Assembly: GCA_963846855.1 (NCBI GenBank)
Contig: CAWJXK010000008.1
Span: 1,798,001 to 1,862,000 of the forward strand
DNA from: CAIWHR01 sp963846855
GTDB lineage: Bacteria > Pseudomonadota > Gammaproteobacteria > Burkholderiales > Casimicrobiaceae
DNA: 64,000 nucleotides
Direction of reading: 5' to 3'
The notes beneath the pieces are model-generated. The model worked only from the letters and a program-made list of their open reading frames with translations. It ran no database searches and had not been told where the DNA came from. This document shows, piece by piece, positions 34,888 to 44,328 of the stretch. The translations under genes were made by a program, and so were the position numbers. Within the stretch, counting starts at the first letter, position 1. The number at the start of each line of letters is the position of its first letter.

Positions 34888-37260
34888 ATGCGATTCTCCG
34901 AACGCTGGCTGCGCACGCTCGCCGATCCTCCGCTGGACAGCGCCGAGCTCGCCGATGCGCTGACGATGGCGGGCCTCGAAGTCGAGGACATCGCACGCGG
35001 CGCACCCGAGTTCTCCGGCGTCGTCGTCGCGAGGATCGATGCCGTCGCGCCGCATCCCTCCGCCGAGCGCCTGCGTGTGTGCCGCGTCGACGCGAGCACC
35101 GGTGCGCCGCTCTCGATCGTCTGCGGCGCGCCCAACGCGGCCGTCGGAATGAAGGTCCCCTGCGCGCTGCCGGGGGCGCGCCTTCCCGGCGGCCTGGTCA
35201 TTGCGAAGGCGACGATGCGCGGCGTCGAGTCGGCCGGGATGCTCTGCTCGGCGAAGGAGCTCGGCATCGACGACGACGCCTCCGGATTGCTCGTGCTCGC
35301 CGACGACGCAAAGGTCGGCGCCGATCTTCGCATCGCGCTCGACCTCGACGACACGCTGCTCACGCTGAAGCTCACGCCCAACCGCGCCGATTGCCTGTCG
35401 ATCGTCGGCGTTGCCCGCGAGGTCGCCGCGGCCACCGGCGCCGCGTTGCGCCTGCCCGCTTTCACGCCGGTCAAGGTCACCTCCGCGCGGCGACGCCCGG
35501 TACGGATCGAGGACCCGGACGCCTGCGGGCGCTTCGTCGCGCGCGTCGTCGAAGGGATCGACCCGCAGGCGCCAACGCCCGACTGGATCCGGCAGCGGCT
35601 GACGCGCAGCGGCCTGCGGCCGATCTCGGCGGTCGTCGACGTCACCAATTACGTGATGCTGGAGCAGGGTCAGCCGTTGCATGCCTACGACGACGCGCAG
35701 CTCGACGGCGACATTGTCGTGCGCTTCGCGCGCGCCGGCGAGAAGCTCACGCTGCTCAACGGTCAGGTGCTCGATCTGGAGCCCGACCTTCTGCTCGTCT
35801 GCGACGAGACGAAGCCGCTCGGCCTCGCCGGCATCATGGGCGGCGAGCATTCGGGGATCGGCAGCGCGACGACGTCGGTCTATCTCGAAGGCGCGTTCTG
35901 GAATCCGACGGTGATCCAGGGGCGCTCGCGCCGCCTGGGCTTCGTCAGCGACGCGGGCTATCGCTTCGAGCGTGGCGTCGATTTCGCCAACGCGGCGCAC
36001 GCTGTCGAGCGCGCGTCCCAGCTCATCGTCGAGATTTGCGGCGGCCGTGCCGGCCCGCTCGAGGACGTCGCTGGCGAGCTGCCACGCCGCGACCCGGTCC
36101 GGGTGCGCCCCCAGCGCGTGACGCGCCTCCTCGGCGTCGCGATTCCCGCCACCGACATTGCACGGATCTTCACGCGTCTCGGGTTCGCCTTCACCCGTGC
36201 CGGCGACGATTTTGTCGTGACGCCGCCGCCGTTTCGCTTCGACCTCGCGATCGAGGAGGACTTCGTCGAGGAGGTCGCGCGCCTCTACGGTTACGCGAAC
36301 ATTCCCACGTCGCCTTCGGCGCACGTGCAGGCGATGCTCGCGGATCCCGAGTCCGCCGCCCCTGTGTCGGCGCTCAAGGACCGGCTCGTCGCCCGCGACT
36401 GGCAGGAAGTGATCACCTTCAGCTTCGTGAGCAGCGCGACCGAATCCGTGCTCGATCCTGCCCGGGCCGCCGGCACGGAACCTGTCGCGGTGAAGAACCC
36501 CATCGCCAGCCATCTCGACGTCATGCGGACCACACTCGCCGGCGGACTCGTCGACGTGCTGCGCACCAACCTTGCGCGCCAGCAGGACAGGGTCCGCGTC
36601 TTCGAGGCCGGGCGCTGCTTTCGGCGCGACGGCGAAAAGCTCGACCAGCCGCTTCTCCTGGGCGGCCTCGCCTACGGCGACGCCGCGCCCGAGCAATGGG
36701 GCGCCCCCAAACGCCCGCTCGACTTCTTCGACGTCAAGGGCGACCTCGAGGCGATGGTGGCGCCGCGCGCGCTCACGACGGTTCGCGCGTCCCACGCGGC
36801 CCTGCATCCCGGCCGCGCCGCGCGCGTCGCGGTCGACGGGCGCGACGCGGGCTGGATCGGCGAACTGCATCCCCGCCTCGTCAAGCATTTCGAGCTGCCT
36901 CGCGCGCCGGTCGTCTTCGAGCTGGATCTTGCCCCGCTCGCCCACCGGCCGGTCCCCGCCGCCGCACCCGTCTCGAAGCTCCCGATCGCGCGGCGCGACT
37001 TCGCGGTAGTCGTCGACGCGGAAGTCCCCGCGCAGGCCATTCTCGACGCCCTCGACGCCGCCCGGCCGGGCCGGGTGTCCGCAATTCGCCTTTTTGACGT
37101 CTATCGCGGGCCCGGAATTGCCGATGGCAAAAAAAGCCTTGCGATTCTGGTGCTTATACAGGATACTGAACGTACTTTGACGGACGCCGAAATCGACGAG
37201 ACCGTGGCGCAGCTGTGGCGCGTGCTCCAAGATCGATTTGCTGCGACCCTTCGCCAGTAG
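34888..37260 (+). CDS. pheT: Phenylalanine-tRNA ligase beta subunit
   Basis: PheT forms the non-catalytic half of PheRS, with tRNA-binding and editing functions. The 790-residue product starts MRFSERWLRTLADPP. It shows the EMAP/OB-fold region (about 40-150), B3/B4 editing domain (NYVMLEQGQPLHAYDDAQLD), B5 domain and C-terminal ferredoxin-like anticodon-binding domain (VSKLPIARRDFAVVVDAEVP). Length and domain order are normal. The open frame extends far upstream over pheS, but the ATG at 34888 is the only start consistent with the family. It is followed 8 bases later by ihfA. Confidence 0.97.
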   Translation: MRFSERWLRTLADPPLDSAELADALTMAGLEVEDIARGAPEFSGVVVARIDAVAPHPSAERLRVCRVDASTGAPLSIVCGAPNAAVGMKVPCALPGARLPGGLVIAKATMRGVESAGMLCSAKELGIDDDASGLLVLADDAKVGADLRIALDLDDTLLTLKLTPNRADCLSIVGVAREVAAATGAALRLPAFTPVKVTSARRRPVRIEDPDACGRFVARVVEGIDPQAPTPDWIRQRLTRSGLRPISAVVDVTNYVMLEQGQPLHAYDDAQLDGDIVVRFARAGEKLTLLNGQVLDLEPDLLLVCDETKPLGLAGIMGGEHSGIGSATTSVYLEGAFWNPTVIQGRSRRLGFVSDAGYRFERGVDFANAAHAVERASQLIVEICGGRAGPLEDVAGELPRRDPVRVRPQRVTRLLGVAIPATDIARIFTRLGFAFTRAGDDFVVTPPPFRFDLAIEEDFVEEVARLYGYANIPTSPSAHVQAMLADPESAAPVSALKDRLVARDWQEVITFSFVSSATESVLDPARAAGTEPVAVKNPIASHLDVMRTTLAGGLVDVLRTNLARQQDRVRVFEAGRCFRRDGEKLDQPLLLGGLAYGDAAPEQWGAPKRPLDFFDVKGDLEAMVAPRALTTVRASHAALHPGRAARVAVDGRDAGWIGELHPRLVKHFELPRAPVVFELDLAPLAHRPVPAAAPVSKLPIARRDFAVVVDAEVPAQAILDALDAARPGRVSAIRLFDVYRGPGIADGKKSLAILVLIQDTERTLTDAEIDETVAQLWRVLQDRFAATLRQ

Positions 37261-37268
37261 GGCCCTTC

Positions 37269-37577
37269 ATGACGCTCACCAAAGCCGAACTCGCCGAACT
37301 GCTCTTCGAGCAGCTCGGCCTCAACAAGCGCGAAGCCAAGGACATGGTCGAGCACTTTTTCGAGGAAATTCGCACCGCGCTCGAGCGCGGCGACGCCGTC
37401 AAGCTTTCGGGATTCGGCAATTTCCAGCTGCGCGAGAAGCCGCAGCGCCCGGGTCGCAATCCTAAGACCGGCGAGGAGATTCCGATCACCGCCCGGCGCG
37501 TCGTGACGTTTCACGCGAGCCAGAAGCTGAAGGCCATGGTCGAAGCCGCGAACCATGCCGGAACACAGCCGAGCTAA
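37269..37577 (+). CDS. ihfA: Integration host factor subunit alpha
   Basis: The 102-residue HU/IHF-family protein (TLTKAELAELLFEQLGLNKR) has the DNA-intercalating beta-arm RPGRNPKTGEEIPITARRVV with the conserved proline and KTGE. It bends DNA as a heterodimer with IhfB; IHF typically assists sigma-54 promoters such as those at 29138-29153 and 29920-29935. Its last 23 bases overlap the start of the MerR-like gene. Confidence 0.97.
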   Translation: MTLTKAELAELLFEQLGLNKREAKDMVEHFFEEIRTALERGDAVKLSGFGNFQLREKPQRPGRNPKTGEEIPITARRVVTFHASQKLKAMVEAANHAGTQPS

Positions 37578-37998
37578 GGCCGAGCTTCCGCCGATCCCCG
37601 CCAAGCGGTATTTCACCATCGGCGAGGTCAGTGACCTCTGTGCGGTGAAGCCGCACGTGCTCCGCTACTGGGAGCAGGAATTCACGCAGTTGAAGCCGGT
37701 GAAGCGGCGCGGCAACCGGCGCTATTACCAGCATCACGAGGTGCTGCTCATCCGTCGCATCCGCGACCTCCTCTACGAGCAGGGATTCACCATTAACGGC
37801 GCGCGGCACCGCCTCGAGTCCGAGATCGTCCCGACCTTCGAGGCGGCCCAGGCCACGCCTCCCGCGCGCGGCAACCACGCCGGCACGGCGGCGGCGCCCG
37901 CGCCGACGCCAAGGACGGCCGACACGGCTTCGCCCAGTGCCGCCGAGATCCGCAAAGAGCTCGAGCAAATTCGCGAACTGCTGGGCCCGGACCGATGA
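37555..37998 (+). CDS. MerR family transcriptional regulator
   Basis: The 147-residue protein has an N-terminal MerR winged-helix domain (YFTIGEVSDLCAVKPHVLRY, then WEQEF, RRGNRRYYQHHEVLLIRRIR). An alanine/proline-rich linker and a short C-terminal helix (AAEIRKELEQIRELLG) follow. No cysteine metal-binding site is visible. This orthologous gene follows ihfA in most beta- and gammaproteobacteria; its target is not known to me. It overlaps ihfA by 23 bases and should be co-translated. tRNA-Pro follows after 26 bases. Confidence 0.92.
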   Translation: MPEHSRAKAELPPIPAKRYFTIGEVSDLCAVKPHVLRYWEQEFTQLKPVKRRGNRRYYQHHEVLLIRRIRDLLYEQGFTINGARHRLESEIVPTFEAAQATPPARGNHAGTAAAPAPTPRTADTASPSAAEIRKELEQIRELLGPDR

Positions 37999-38024
37999 CT
38001 GCGTCTATAATTCGACGTTTGCGT

Positions 38025-38101
38025 CGGGGCGTAGCGCAGCCTGGTAGCGCACCTGCATGGGGTGCAGGGGGTCGGAAGTTCGAATCTTCTCGCCCCGACC
38101 A
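38025..38101 (+). tRNA. tRNA-Pro (anticodon GGG)
   Basis: The 77-base gene folds as a cloverleaf: acceptor CGGGGCG/CGCCCCG, anticodon stem CCTGC/GCAGG with loop ATGGGGT (anticodon GGG at 38059-38061), T-arm GTTCGAAT, and an encoded CCA end. It reads codon CCC (and CCU). It sits immediately after the ihfA-merR pair, a common betaproteobacterial arrangement. Confidence 0.96.
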
Positions 38102-38328
38102 CGAAGTCCAGGAGGGCTGGCCCGGCAGCGCCGCGCCAGCCCTCGACCCGCCGGTCGATTCTCCTGGCGCACGATGGCAGGGGCCGGCGGCAACCGTCGG
38201 GCGGCAGGCATGGTTGGCGCCGGCGTTGCGCCCGCAGTGGGAATGCCCGCCGGATCGCCGCTCCGCTCGGCAGGCGCATTTTTTGCTTGAAACAATAACC
38301 ACATAAGGCATTGCCCCAGGAGGCAAGA

Positions 38329-39438
38329 ATGTCGGCCGTCCAGTCCCGCCCCGTCACGACGGGTTCAGGCGTCTCCGAGCTCGCGCTTGCGCGCGCGCAG
38401 CGGAACACCGTACTCATCATCGACGACCTGTTCAGCAGCCGTCTGCTGCTCGCGGAAATCGTCAGGCAGATCGACGGCAAGCTCAATCTCGAGCTGTTCG
38501 ACACGCCGAGCCGCGCACTCGAATTCGCGCGGAACAACCGCGTTGACATGGTCCTCACCGATTTCAAGCTTCCGGAATTCGACGGGATCGAGCTCGTCAA
38601 GCAGATTCGCGGGCTCGCCCACTGCGTCGACATTCCGATCGTCGTCATCACCGTGGTCGACGACCGCCGGGTCCGCTATGACGCTCTCGAGGCCGGCGCG
38701 ACCGACTTCCTGATCAAGCCGCTCGACGAGCACGAGACGCGCGCGCGCTGCGCGAACCTGCTGGAGCTCCGCCGCCACAAGATCGTGCTGACCGACCAGG
38801 CCCGCGTGCTGCAATACCAGGTCGATAAGTCGGTCGCCGAGATGCACGAGCGCGAGCTGGAAACGCTGGCGAAGCTCGCCAAGGCCGGCGAATTCCGCGA
38901 CAAGACCACAGGCAATCACCTGAACCGGATGGCGAAGTATTCCGCGCTCATCGGCGCGCATCTCGGGCTCGGCGTCGAGACCGTCCACGTGCTGGAAGTC
39001 TCGGCACCGATGCACGACATCGGCAAGATCGGGATCCCGGACTCGGTGCTCATCAAGGAAGGCCCGCTGACGGCGGCCGAGATCGAGATCATGCGGACGC
39101 ACCCGCGGATCGGCTACGACATTCTGAAGGGCAGCCCGTCGAAATACCTCAGCATGGGCGCGATCATCGCGCTCGGCCACCACGAGAAATTCGATGGGAC
39201 CGGATACCCCAACGGCCTGCACGGCGACGACATTCCCATCGTCGCACGGATCGTCGCGGTGGCCGACGTGTTCGACGCCCTGGTCAGCGAGCGGCCGTAC
39301 AAGCACGCTTGGCCGATTCAGGAGGGGGTCGATTTCCTCCGCGCCGCGCGAGGCAAGCATTTCGACCCGAAATGCGTCGACGCCTTCCTCGCCGACCCGA
39401 CCAAGGTCGAGGCGATCTTCCGGGATTTCCGCGACTGA
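38329..39438 (+). CDS. rpfG: RpfG-like response regulator with HD-GYP c-di-GMP phosphodiesterase domain
   Basis: The 369-residue protein has an N-terminal receiver domain (VLIIDDLFSSRLLLAEIVRQ, phospho-Asp in MVLTDFKLPEFDG, Lys in TDFLIKPLDE). A short coiled linker leads to an HD-GYP domain with MHDIGKIGIPDSVL and GHHEKFDGTGYPNGLHGD. HD-GYP enzymes hydrolyse c-di-GMP to GMP. In xanthomonads RpfG is activated by RpfC on DSF binding; the RpfC-like kinase lies directly downstream. The ATG at 38329 has GGAGG 5 bases upstream. Lowered c-di-GMP would shift matrix production and motility. Confidence 0.9.
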   Translation: MSAVQSRPVTTGSGVSELALARAQRNTVLIIDDLFSSRLLLAEIVRQIDGKLNLELFDTPSRALEFARNNRVDMVLTDFKLPEFDGIELVKQIRGLAHCVDIPIVVITVVDDRRVRYDALEAGATDFLIKPLDEHETRARCANLLELRRHKIVLTDQARVLQYQVDKSVAEMHERELETLAKLAKAGEFRDKTTGNHLNRMAKYSALIGAHLGLGVETVHVLEVSAPMHDIGKIGIPDSVLIKEGPLTAAEIEIMRTHPRIGYDILKGSPSKYLSMGAIIALGHHEKFDGTGYPNGLHGDDIPIVARIVAVADVFDALVSERPYKHAWPIQEGVDFLRAARGKHFDPKCVDAFLADPTKVEAIFRDFRD

Positions 39439-39633
39439 AGGGTGGCCGCCCGGGTGACCGTCCCACAATGACACCGCCCAGCGGCCGGATAATCATGCAT
39501 TGCCGCCGGTATCCAACGATAGGGAACCTACACCTTGCGGTCGCACAATTCACGGCGCGCATCATGATTTGCCGTCGCAGCGCAACCGCGTTGGTCGGTA
39601 GCCTCGAGGCACGGGACTTGCTTGGGTAGACGG

Positions 39634-42219
39634 ATGGGCGAAAAAATGAGCGGCTCGATGCTTTCCGGGTGGAAGACCTCCGCCGGTAGGTCCTTGACGC
39701 GCGCACGCGCGTTTCGACGCCTGCTTAAGGCACGCGGTGACAGCGAGCACGAGCAGGCGATCCTGCGAGTCGTGATGGCGCTCGTGGTGCTCGGGGCGAT
39801 GGGATTCGGCCAGATCGGCAGTACTGCGCCAATGACGGCGCAGGCGACGCTGGTTTTCCAAGTCGTCAGCGGCTTCACGATTTTCGGTGTCGCGCTCTTC
39901 GTCGCGATCTGCCGGTGGCCCAACATCAATATTCCTCGCCGCATCGTCGGAATGGTTGCGGACTCCGCGGCGACGACGGTCTGTGTCTATCTCACCAACG
40001 AGTTCGGCGTCGCGATCTTCGGGGTCTATCTCTTTATCACGTTCGGTAATGGCTTCCGGTACGGCCGCACGTTCCTTTTTGCCTGCCAAGTGCTCTGTCT
40101 CTTCGGCTTCCTCGGCGTCTTGATCGAATCGCCGTACTGGGAGTTGCACCGCATAGCGGGCGGCGGCTTATTCGCTGCTCTGGTGGTGCTGCCGCTTTAC
40201 GTCTCAACCCTGCTGACACGAATCCAGGACGCGCGGGCAAAGGCCGAGGAGGCGAATAGGGCAAAGAGCACGTTCCTCGCCAATATGAGCCACGAAATGC
40301 GCACGCCGCTGAACGGTGTGGTTGGCGTAGTGGACCTTCTTCAGACGACGACGATGTCGCCGCGGCAAGACGAACTCGTCCGGTTGCTGCGCCACTCCGT
40401 TTCGCTCCTGCGCTCGCTGGTCGATGACGTGCTCGATATCTCCAAGATCGAAGCGGGCCGCCTGACGATAGAAATCATTGATTTCGACCTTCACGCGACA
40501 CTTAACGGTCTGGTGCACCTCCTTCGGCCGCATGCGCAAGCCAAAGGGCTAACGTTGACGGCTATGGTCGATCCAGCGATCGACTATCGCCTTCGCGGCG
40601 ACCCGCACCATCTACGTCAAGTCCTGATAAATCTTCTGGCCAACGGGATCAAATTTACGGATCGCGGGAGCATAAACGTTGGGGTCACCCTGCCGGCAGA
40701 GACTGACGACGCTTTGCGGCTGCGTTTCGAAGTGCGAGATACGGGCATCGGAATCAGCGAAGGCGCGCGCAGCCGGATTTTCGAGCAGTTCGTACAGGCA
40801 GACGATTCGACGACGCGACGCTACGGCGGCACTGGCCTCGGCACGACCATAGCAAAACAACTCGTCCACCTCATGGGTGGAACCATCGGAGTGTCGAGCG
40901 AAGTAGGAGTGGGGAGCACTTTCTGGTTCGAGGTGCCGCTGCTAAAGACCGCCGCCACGCGCGATTACGCTGCACCGGCCGAGCAAGTCGAGCCGTCTGC
41001 CGCCCTGCTCGTCGCCGACGAAGTGTCTGCGCTGCGGCTGCAGCCAATGGTCGCGGAGGCCTGCGGCAGGGTGGAGACTGTCAACAGCGCCACCCTGGTT
41101 GCCGCCCAGCTGCGAGCCTTGCGACAACGCGGGATCGCCGTACCGGCAGTGCTGGTTTCCGGTGACATCGAGACCGCGTGCCGCGTCTTCGAAACGGTCG
41201 CCGCGGAGCGCACCGATGATACGACCGCGCTGATATACGTCTCATCGATTGGGCCGAGCGATGCCGACGCCGCACGCCTGCAGTCAATCGCCGGCGTCAA
41301 TTTCGTGCGTCCCGATGCGCCGCCCCGAATCCTGCGCAACGCGATTCACGCGGCGACGACGCACGAGGCGCGCGAATCGGCGGAGATCATAGACCTCGGT
41401 CACGTGCTAAAGCAACAGCGACAACCGTTGCAAATTCTCGTCGCCGAGGACAACCTTACAAATCAGGCCATCATCAAGCAGCTACTCGAAAGCGCCGGCC
41501 ATACGGTGCTGCTCGCCGCGGACGGCGAGGAAGCGCTTGATATCTACGAGCGTGAGCAGCCCGAACTTGCGATCCTCGACTTCAATATGCCCGAGCGCAA
41601 CGGCCTAGAGGTGGTCTCGGCGATCCGAATGATGGAGCCCGCTGGAACCCGCTTGCCTGTAATCATCCTTTCCGCTTCTGTAACGGTCGAGGCTCGCGAC
41701 AACGCGCGCTCGGCTGGCGCCGATGACTTTGTAGGCAAACCATACGACGCTGCCAACCTCCTGCAGGTCATCGATCGCCTGGTCCGACGCGTCGGCCGCA
41801 GTCAGTCGTCGTCGCAGGTGCGACCGCGGCACGCGCCGGCGGTACCGGTCAGCATCGCCCCTCTTTTGGACGAACTTCGACTACGCGAAGTGGAGAAGAT
41901 CGCGAGCGGCTCGGCGTTTCTAACGGAGCTGCTGCGCGGATTCTGCAATGACGTCGAGATGTTGCTGCAGCGACTTGACACCGCCATTGCCAATGGCGAG
42001 ACAGCGGCAATCCGCGACCTGACGCATGCCATCCGAGGCGCTGCGCTCTCGATCGGCGCGCAACAACTAGGCGCCCGCTGCGTGCCCATTGACGATGCCG
42101 CCGCCGGCCGGCAGCTCGATCAGCTCAAGAATCAGGCGGCGGATCTGCGCGCCTGCTACGACAAGACGGTCGCGCAGATTAGCGCCTACGCGATGCAGAA
42201 GCATCGCGTGTCGCTCTAG
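39634..42219 (+). CDS. rpfC: RpfC-like hybrid sensor histidine kinase (DSF sensor)
   Basis: The product, about 861 residues, starts with a short cytoplasmic stretch containing GDSEHEQAILRVVMALVVLG. This closely resembles the RpfC N terminus that senses DSF, and is followed by about five membrane helices (residues about 45-195). The HisKA domain has NMSHEMRTPLNGVVGVVDLL (His near 220), and the ATPase domain has HLRQVLINLLANGIKF, DTGIGISEGARSRIFEQFVQ and RRYGGTGLGTTIAK. Next comes a degenerate receiver-like segment (about 465-590) lacking a clear phospho-Asp. A true receiver follows (ILVAEDNLTNQAIIKQLLES, Asp in LAILDFNMPERNG), and then a C-terminal Hpt (LTHAIRGAALSIGAQQLG). An in-frame ATG at 39646 is an alternative start. 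It forms an operon-like pair with rpfG. Confidence 0.85.
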   Translation: MGEKMSGSMLSGWKTSAGRSLTRARAFRRLLKARGDSEHEQAILRVVMALVVLGAMGFGQIGSTAPMTAQATLVFQVVSGFTIFGVALFVAICRWPNINIPRRIVGMVADSAATTVCVYLTNEFGVAIFGVYLFITFGNGFRYGRTFLFACQVLCLFGFLGVLIESPYWELHRIAGGGLFAALVVLPLYVSTLLTRIQDARAKAEEANRAKSTFLANMSHEMRTPLNGVVGVVDLLQTTTMSPRQDELVRLLRHSVSLLRSLVDDVLDISKIEAGRLTIEIIDFDLHATLNGLVHLLRPHAQAKGLTLTAMVDPAIDYRLRGDPHHLRQVLINLLANGIKFTDRGSINVGVTLPAETDDALRLRFEVRDTGIGISEGARSRIFEQFVQADDSTTRRYGGTGLGTTIAKQLVHLMGGTIGVSSEVGVGSTFWFEVPLLKTAATRDYAAPAEQVEPSAALLVADEVSALRLQPMVAEACGRVETVNSATLVAAQLRALRQRGIAVPAVLVSGDIETACRVFETVAAERTDDTTALIYVSSIGPSDADAARLQSIAGVNFVRPDAPPRILRNAIHAATTHEARESAEIIDLGHVLKQQRQPLQILVAEDNLTNQAIIKQLLESAGHTVLLAADGEEALDIYEREQPELAILDFNMPERNGLEVVSAIRMMEPAGTRLPVIILSASVTVEARDNARSAGADDFVGKPYDAANLLQVIDRLVRRVGRSQSSSQVRPRHAPAVPVSIAPLLDELRLREVEKIASGSAFLTELLRGFCNDVEMLLQRLDTAIANGETAAIRDLTHAIRGAALSIGAQQLGARCVPIDDAAAGRQLDQLKNQAADLRACYDKTVAQISAYAMQKHRVSL

Positions 42220-42231
42220 ATCCCCCGTCGG

Positions 42232-43166
42232 TCAGCCGTTGCTCACCGCCTTGACTGGCGGCGTATAGAGTTCTTCGATCGCTTCCTCGTCCGGAGTAAG
42301 GGTTACCATACGGTCCTGCGCGCGCACGAGCCGCGCCATCATCCGCAGGTCGCGCGTTTCGAGCTGCATCGCGGCGTCGACCCAAACGTCGACAATCGCG
42401 TTCAACTCGCGCAGCTCAACGGGCTGGAATTTGCGCTTCGCGAGTCCAATTGCACGAAACGCGTTGTGACGACGCTGCCTGCGAACGATCAAAGCACGTA
42501 CTGTTTCGTAGCCCAGGCCGTCCTCGGCAATTTCGTCGACCACGCCGATATCGTACATTTCCGAGGCGGTATACACCCTTCCGCTGGCGATGATCTCCTC
42601 GGCCTTCCGCATGCCAACGCGGCGGGCGAGGAAGCTCAGCGCCCCCATGCCGGGGAACAGGTTGAAGAGGACCTCCGGAAGCGAAAACGTCGCGCTCCGC
42701 TCGGCCACGATGATGTCTGCCGCGAGCGCGCATTCAAAGCCGCCACCCAGCGCCTTGCCCTGTACAAGCGCGATCGTCTGGATCTCCGCACCAAAGCCGG
42801 TGACACGGCGATAGATGTTCTCGATGCACTTGCGCGCGTATCCTTCCAGCGTATCGCGGTCCTGGCGCATGATCGACTGGAAGAACAAGCCAAGGTCCCC
42901 GCCTAGGCTGAAGACGCCCGGTGTGCGGCTTCCGAAGACAACATAATTTACGCGCTCCGGCTGGCCGCGATCATTGATCCATCCCTGGTGCGATTCGAGT
43001 TGCCGCTCAGAGCGCTCAACTTCGTCGACAAAGGCGGGATTGAAGCATGCGCGCGCGCGAGCTTCATCCACGAAAACAAAGTCTTCAGTTCGGCGTCAAA
43101 TTCGAGGTCGATCTGTTTGTAGGAATCAAGCGTCGTGGGTGACGGAAAATCGACGATGGCGTTCAT
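42232..43166 (-). pseudogene. rpfF: RpfF-like DSF synthase (enoyl-CoA hydratase family), single frameshift
   Basis: RpfF converts 3-hydroxyacyl-ACP to the diffusible signal factor, a cis-2-unsaturated fatty acid. The crotonase core has the oxyanion-hole segment RTPGVFSLGGDLGLFFQ and two glutamates 20 residues apart (GGGFECALAADIIVAERSAT then SLPEVLFNLFPG). They match the Glu141/Glu161 pair of xanthomonad RpfF and separate it from ordinary hydratases. The N terminus (MNAIVDFPSPTTLDSYKQID; SD AGGAG) is in another frame: near 43077 a run of four T residues needs a fifth to read FFVDEARARACFNPAFVDE. One added base restores about 311 residues. It lies tail to tail with rpfC, 12 bases apart. Confidence 0.87.
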
Positions 43167-43608
43167 GGCGGCTCCTGGTGGGGTGGTTAGAACGAAGGCA
43201 AGCGGAAAACACCTGGGTAGTCAGGGACAATAATATTGTGGCGGACAATGTGTGTAAATATACGCACGCTTTGGGGAAAACGCATGGATCGATTCGCTAG
43301 TTACTCGTTCCCGATCAAGCGCCGTCGGATTATTGTAGTATACAGTCTTGACACCAATTTCGGCGAATAGTGACGCCACACGGGTGTGTACCGTTTGACA
43401 GTCGATCTGCGCTTAGGGGGAAGACCCCACATGACCACCGACTACAAGCTGGGCGGAATCGCTATCCTGTAAGAGATGCAAATCTCCTCAGGACATTGAT
43501 TATTAGTAGTTTATATTCTCCCTGCTCGCGTTTCCCGATCGCAGCTGTTGCGACTTGCGATCAAACTGGCCGAGCATCACTTCTCACCAGCTAGCTTGCA
43601 GGACTCCT
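43167..43608. other. Intergenic region with rpfF promoter side and a possible crotonase gene remnant
   Basis: No intact gene is present. At 43431-43472 a 13-codon frame, MTTDYKLGGIAIL then stop, follows an AGGGGGA ribosome-binding site. It looks like the first residues of a crotonase or FadB-type gene cut short (see findings). The side next to rpfF (43170-43370) is AT-rich and may hold its promoter. A weak GAGAT/ATCTC stem at 43474-43487 might end bpt transcripts. Confidence 0.35.
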
Positions 43609-44328
43609 TTACAAGCGGTGCCAGTCGCCGTCGACCAGCCCTTCGATCGGCCGGAACGTCGCCTTGTACGCCATCTTGCGGCTCTCGGCGATCCAGTAGC
43701 CGAGGTAGAGGTGGGGCAGCCCCTGCTCCCGGCAACGCTCGATCTGCCACAGGATCGCGTAGCTGCCATAACTCGTTCCGGCCACGCCGGGCTCGAAGAA
43801 CGTGTAGACCGACGACAGTCCGTCGGCGAGGCGATCGACCAGGCTCACGATGCGCAGCACGCCGCGCTCGCGGAACTCGATCAAATCGGTCGCGACGTTG
43901 CTGTGAAGGAGGAAGTGCTGGTACTGCTCGCGGCTGTCCTGATCCATGCCGCCGCCGGGATGGCGGTCGCGCTGATAGCGCAGGTAGAGCGCGTAATGCT
44001 CCGGATCGAACGCGAGCTCGCGGCGCGCGGCGACGAGGCCGCGATGGTCGCGCAGGCAGCGCTTCTGCGTCCGGTTCGGGCTGAAATTCGCGACGTCGAC
44101 CCGCACCGGAACGCAGGCCCGGCAGTGATCGCAATACGGGCGGTAGGTGAACGCGCCGCTGCGGCGGAATCCCAGCCGGACGAGTTCGCTGTAGGTGCGC
44201 GAGTCGATGAGGTGACTCGGCGTGGCGACCTGCGAGCGCGCCGCGCGTCCCGGCAGGTAGCTGCACGGGTACGGCGCCGTCGCATAGAACTGCAGCGACG
44301 CGAGCGGGAGGTCGTTGAGCTTCGTCAC
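43609..44328 (-). CDS. bpt: Aspartate/glutamate leucyltransferase (arginyltransferase family)
   Basis: Bpt transfers leucine from Leu-tRNA to N-terminal Asp or Glu of proteins, marking them for ClpS/ClpAP through the N-end rule. The 239-residue protein carries the N-terminal Cys region (YCDHCRACVPVRVD, preceded by YPCSYLPGRAARSQ), DPEHYALYLRYQRDRHPGGG and PHLYLGYWIAESRKMAYKAT, all conserved in the family. The start is GTG at 44328, overlapping the aat stop as GTGA, so the two are translationally coupled. Length is normal. Confidence 0.95.
   Translation of the reverse strand: MTKLNDLPLASLQFYATAPYPCSYLPGRAARSQVATPSHLIDSRTYSELVRLGFRRSGAFTYRPYCDHCRACVPVRVDVANFSPNRTQKRCLRDHRGLVAARRELAFDPEHYALYLRYQRDRHPGGGMDQDSREQYQHFLLHSNVATDLIEFRERGVLRIVSLVDRLADGLSSVYTFFEPGVAGTSYGSYAILWQIERCREQGLPHLYLGYWIAESRKMAYKATFRPIEGLVDGDWHRL

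Noticed and set aside
34861..37230. A 789-codon open frame on the minus strand opposite pheT
   Set aside because: It mirrors the codon structure of pheT, is arginine/aspartate-rich and resembles no protein family.
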